The position numbers were made by a program, and so were the translations under genes. Source: an uncultured Allomuricauda sp. (GTDB lineage: Bacteria; Bacteroidota; Bacteroidia; Flavobacteriales; Flavobacteriaceae). From it: a DNA stretch of 8,417 nucleotides. Below the pieces are notes generated by a model. The model made no database searches. It saw only the letters and a program-made list of their open reading frames with translations, and was not told the DNA's origin. This document shows, in pieces, positions 6,580 through 8,417 of this stretch. The stretch covers positions 1 to 8,417 of the forward strand of contig CALDPL010000254.1 in assembly GCA_937911965.1 (NCBI GenBank), in the 5' to 3' direction. Each line of letters opens with the position of its first letter. The first letter of the stretch is position 1.

Positions 6580-7691
6580 TGGTTTTCCACTTTATTGATT
6601 GTTTCGGACTTGCCGTCCTCCCTGATTTGGTACCATTGGCCGGTAAAGGGACTTTTGGCCCGGATGGTCCATCCCGCCCTGTGTATAGCCAGGTCCATTG
6701 GGACCCGGTCGCCATCCGCAAGTTTGAGATCGATGTCCAAATCTTTGATCTTCCCCGCATATCGTCCCTTTTCCCGAAAGTGACTTTTTTGTGCCCTGTA
6801 CAATTTATATAACAGCCATCTGATCTGTTCGTCCTTGGGAATGCTGAACAAATCGGGATTACCCACATTGTTCGGTGAGAAATAGGCATAGCCCCAATGT
6901 TCGGGCTCGTGCATATTGATGACCCCCTGTGGGGACCACACCCAATTGTATTCCGGTAGGAATTTCCCTTCCCCATCCTTCTTTCGGGCGTAGCTTCCCC
7001 GATCCAGGTCAAAATCCCAGTTGACCCTGGAAAAGTTGATTCTCCAAAAGCTGCCCACGGGCAGCTCATTGCTCCCGCTGGCCTCGACAAGGACTTCCCA
7101 GGGCATGGCCACCTCAACGCTCCAACCCCGGTCCAGATCTGAAGGGTCGTTAAGGCTTCCCTGGACATGCACGGCGGATTTCAGCCCCAATATGTCCCAA
7201 CTGTCCAAGATGGGTCCCCCTTCCCTATAGGGCTTTACCAAGAAGAGATCCCATACCGTGTTCAGGGCGTTCATTTCAAATTCGTAATAGTTGTGGGTAT
7301 CCCCGTCCGGGTCGATGAAAATCTCAAAATCGTTGTTGTAAAAAATCACGGTATCCCTTTGTTTCAAGGTCCCCCAAACATGGGGCTCCTCCATTTGGGC
7401 GTGGAAGTACAGGTATTCCTCATCCCAGAGCATCTTCATCCGGGTCAGGTAGGTAGGTTTGAGTATCCCTTCAATATCGATGAAGGGCACCGACCAAGGG
7501 GCTTTTTCCCAGGACTCCTCATCGGCAAGGCCATCGATCGTCAGGGGCCCCAAGCTTTTGTACACCACCATGGACCGGGGATCAAGGTCCTGCTGGGCCC
7601 AACATGGACCTTGGACCAAAAAAATCAATAGGACCAAGGCCAATTGTGGGATGGCTCCCTTTTTGACAAAGGTGGTTTGTTGGCTTATCAT
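6576..7691 (-). CDS. Secreted carbohydrate-binding family 9-like (CBM9-like) protein
   Basis: A 371-residue exported protein. The signal peptide has a hydrophobic stretch ending PCWAQ, with cleavage likely after residue 33. Cys30 is preceded by Pro, so a lipobox is unlikely. The CBM9-like domain spans about 45-272 and shows LTIDGLADEESWEKA (50-64), NNDFEIFIDPDGDTHNYYEF (119-138), NALNTVWDLFL (141-151), WSVEVAMPWEVL (190-201) and the family-typical HEPEHWGYAYFS (261-272). A C-terminal extra segment (about 287-371) has an amphipathic helix with AQKSHFREKGRYA, discussed in the findings. The role is presumably binding of a polysaccharide end or oligosaccharide. Many Bacteroidota CBM9-like proteins are annotated this way without a demonstrated ligand. 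It is the first gene of the minus-strand unit, coupled by ATGA to the GHL10-like gene, and its start follows an A-rich leader (ACATAAAAA). Confidence 0.88.
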   Translation of the reverse strand: MISQQTTFVKKGAIPQLALVLLIFLVQGPCWAQQDLDPRSMVVYKSLGPLTIDGLADEESWEKAPWSVPFIDIEGILKPTYLTRMKMLWDEEYLYFHAQMEEPHVWGTLKQRDTVIFYNNDFEIFIDPDGDTHNYYEFEMNALNTVWDLFLVKPYREGGPILDSWDILGLKSAVHVQGSLNDPSDLDRGWSVEVAMPWEVLVEASGSNELPVGSFWRINFSRVNWDFDLDRGSYARKKDGEGKFLPEYNWVWSPQGVINMHEPEHWGYAYFSPNNVGNPDLFSIPKDEQIRWLLYKLYRAQKSHFREKGRYAGKIKDLDIDLKLADGDRVPMDLAIHRAGWTIRAKSPFTGQWYQIREDGKSETINKVENQ

Positions 7692-7846
7692 TTTTTATGT
7701 TATCGGTTCTCCGGCCTTTCCAAAAATTGTGAATGGACCGGCCGTAAACCGTATTTAATGTAAAAATTCATAAATTCATCGTTAATTTATGCCTTTTATT
7801 AGACCAACGACGGCCCAGAGTGGCCAAATGCCCTAAAAAAAGCCAA
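7692..7846. promoter_or_regulatory. Divergent intergenic region between the CBM9-like gene and the sensor kinase
   Basis: These 155 bp must hold the start signals for both divergent genes. The middle (about 7750-7800) is strongly AT-rich and contains an exact head-to-tail tandem repeat, AAATTCAT at 7764-7771 and 7772-7779. I find no good match to the Bacteroidota TTG / TAnnTTTG promoter on either strand, so promoters are not placed. Confidence 0.5.
7764..7779. repeat. Tandem AAATTCAT repeat
   Basis: Two exact, abutting 8-bp copies lie in the middle of the divergent intergenic region. Direct-repeat operators are typical of LytTR-type response regulators, but those copies are usually about 9 bp with a roughly 12-bp gap, so the match in layout is poor. 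It could also be chance in AT-rich DNA. Confidence 0.35.
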
Positions 7847-8417
7847 ATGTCCCATCCCGTGAATCTGGAAAATCCAATCAAGAACAAACTCTTGGGCAGC
7901 TCGATTTCGGGTTTCAAGATCACGGCATGGCACCACATCATTTTTTGGACACTCTACTTTACTTTCAATTTTCTTCGTTGGGGCACCTATTTCAATGATT
8001 TTCTGTATTCCCTGAAAGCAAATCTTCTGGGGTTCCCCATTCATATAAGCCTATCCTATTTCACCATATATTTTCTGGTACCCAGATTTATCTTCAAAAG
8101 GAAGTACCTCGCATTTATCGGCCTGTTGGTGCTTTCCATTTATGTCATGGTGGTGTTGAAATTCTTGCTCACCTATTTTCTGATAAGTTACAATGTCTGG
8201 CCGGAAGGTCCCGAGACCCATAGCCTGACCTTCAATTATACGGTGGTGATGATGCTGGGCGAACTCTATGTGATCACCTTTGCGGCCTCCTTCAAATTCA
8301 TGATGGATTGGCTGCGGGAAACCGGAAGGGTGGCCCGTTTGGAACGGGAACAACTCGAGACCGAACTCCGTTTTCTGAGGGCGCAGATCTCTCCCCATTT
8401 TTTCTTCAACACCTTGA
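7847..8417 (+). CDS. LytS/YehU-type sensor histidine kinase (His_kinase family), 3' end cut by the window
   Basis: An open frame from ATG 7847 continues past the right edge, with 190 codons visible. It encodes a membrane sensor: about four hydrophobic segments (roughly residues 27-45, 58-80, 86-112 and 131-152), then a charged helix (155-178, likely coiled coil) leading into the phosphoacceptor motif QISPHFFFNTL (180-190, His184). This matches the QxNPHFLFN motif of LytS/YehU-type kinases (Pfam His_kinase, PF06580). The HATPase domain lies beyond the window. Such kinases normally pair with a LytTR response regulator encoded next door, here expected downstream. An in-frame GTG at 7820 is a less likely start. 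The gene is divergent from the CBM9-like gene, so a regulatory link to the locus is possible but unproven. Confidence 0.9.
   Translation, partial: MSHPVNLENPIKNKLLGSSISGFKITAWHHIIFWTLYFTFNFLRWGTYFNDFLYSLKANLLGFPIHISLSYFTIYFLVPRFIFKRKYLAFIGLLVLSIYVMVVLKFLLTYFLISYNVWPEGPETHSLTFNYTVVMMLGELYVITFAASFKFMMDWLRETGRVARLEREQLETELRFLRAQISPHFFFNTL

Noticed and set aside
6389..7168. A 259-codon minus-strand open frame in another frame across the CBM9/GHL10 junction
   Set aside because: It overlaps two well-supported genes out of frame, and its composition (many Gly, Arg, Trp and Pro with no motif) is typical of an alternate-frame reading.
8051..8398. Minus-strand open frame of 115 codons at the right edge, and another at 7799-8044
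   Set aside because: Both are antisense to the sensor kinase, whose plus-strand translation has transmembrane helices and the phosphoacceptor motif. They are His/Gln-rich shadows of it.

Overview
The window looks like a polysaccharide-utilization-type locus from a member of the Bacteroidota, most likely a marine-type Flavobacteriaceae. The evidence is an adjacent SusC/SusD pair, a SusC N-terminus of the flavobacterial style (carboxypeptidase-D-like domain with a TDFDGNYSI motif), Bacteroidota-style starts with A-rich rather than GGAGG leaders, lipoprotein signal peptides, and AT-rich gaps between moderately GC-rich genes. No species is claimed.

Layout, left to right. Positions 1-39 may hold the first 13 codons of another minus-strand gene that runs off the left edge (weak). 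Positions 40-314 hold no gene I can support, but they carry a perfect 12-bp hairpin (116-143) and a run of four short inverted repeats (239-315) just past the susD-like stop. Four genes then lie on the minus strand and are read right to left: a CBM9-like secreted protein (7691-6576), a family-10-like (GHL10-type) putative glycosidase lipoprotein (6579-5470) that overlaps it by ATGA, a 334-bp gap, a SusC-type TonB-dependent transporter (5135-2019), and 12 bp later a SusD_2-type lipoprotein (2006-315). The gap has two parts: an AT-rich part next to susC with inverted repeats, presumably its control region, and a GC-richer part that reads like a decayed coding remnant. On the right, a 155-bp intergenic region separates the CBM9-like gene from a divergent LytS/YehU-type sensor histidine kinase (7847 to the right edge), whose 3' end, including the ATPase domain, is cut off.

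How they may work together (inference): SusD and SusC capture an oligosaccharide or glycoconjugate at the outer membrane and import it. The GHL10-like lipoprotein and the CBM9-like protein would bind or cleave the ligand on the cell surface or in the periplasm. The divergent kinase, presumably with a LytTR regulator outside the window, could sense membrane or nutrient status. The substrate cannot be assigned from this window. The locus has no GH, PL or sulfatase of a substrate-diagnostic family.
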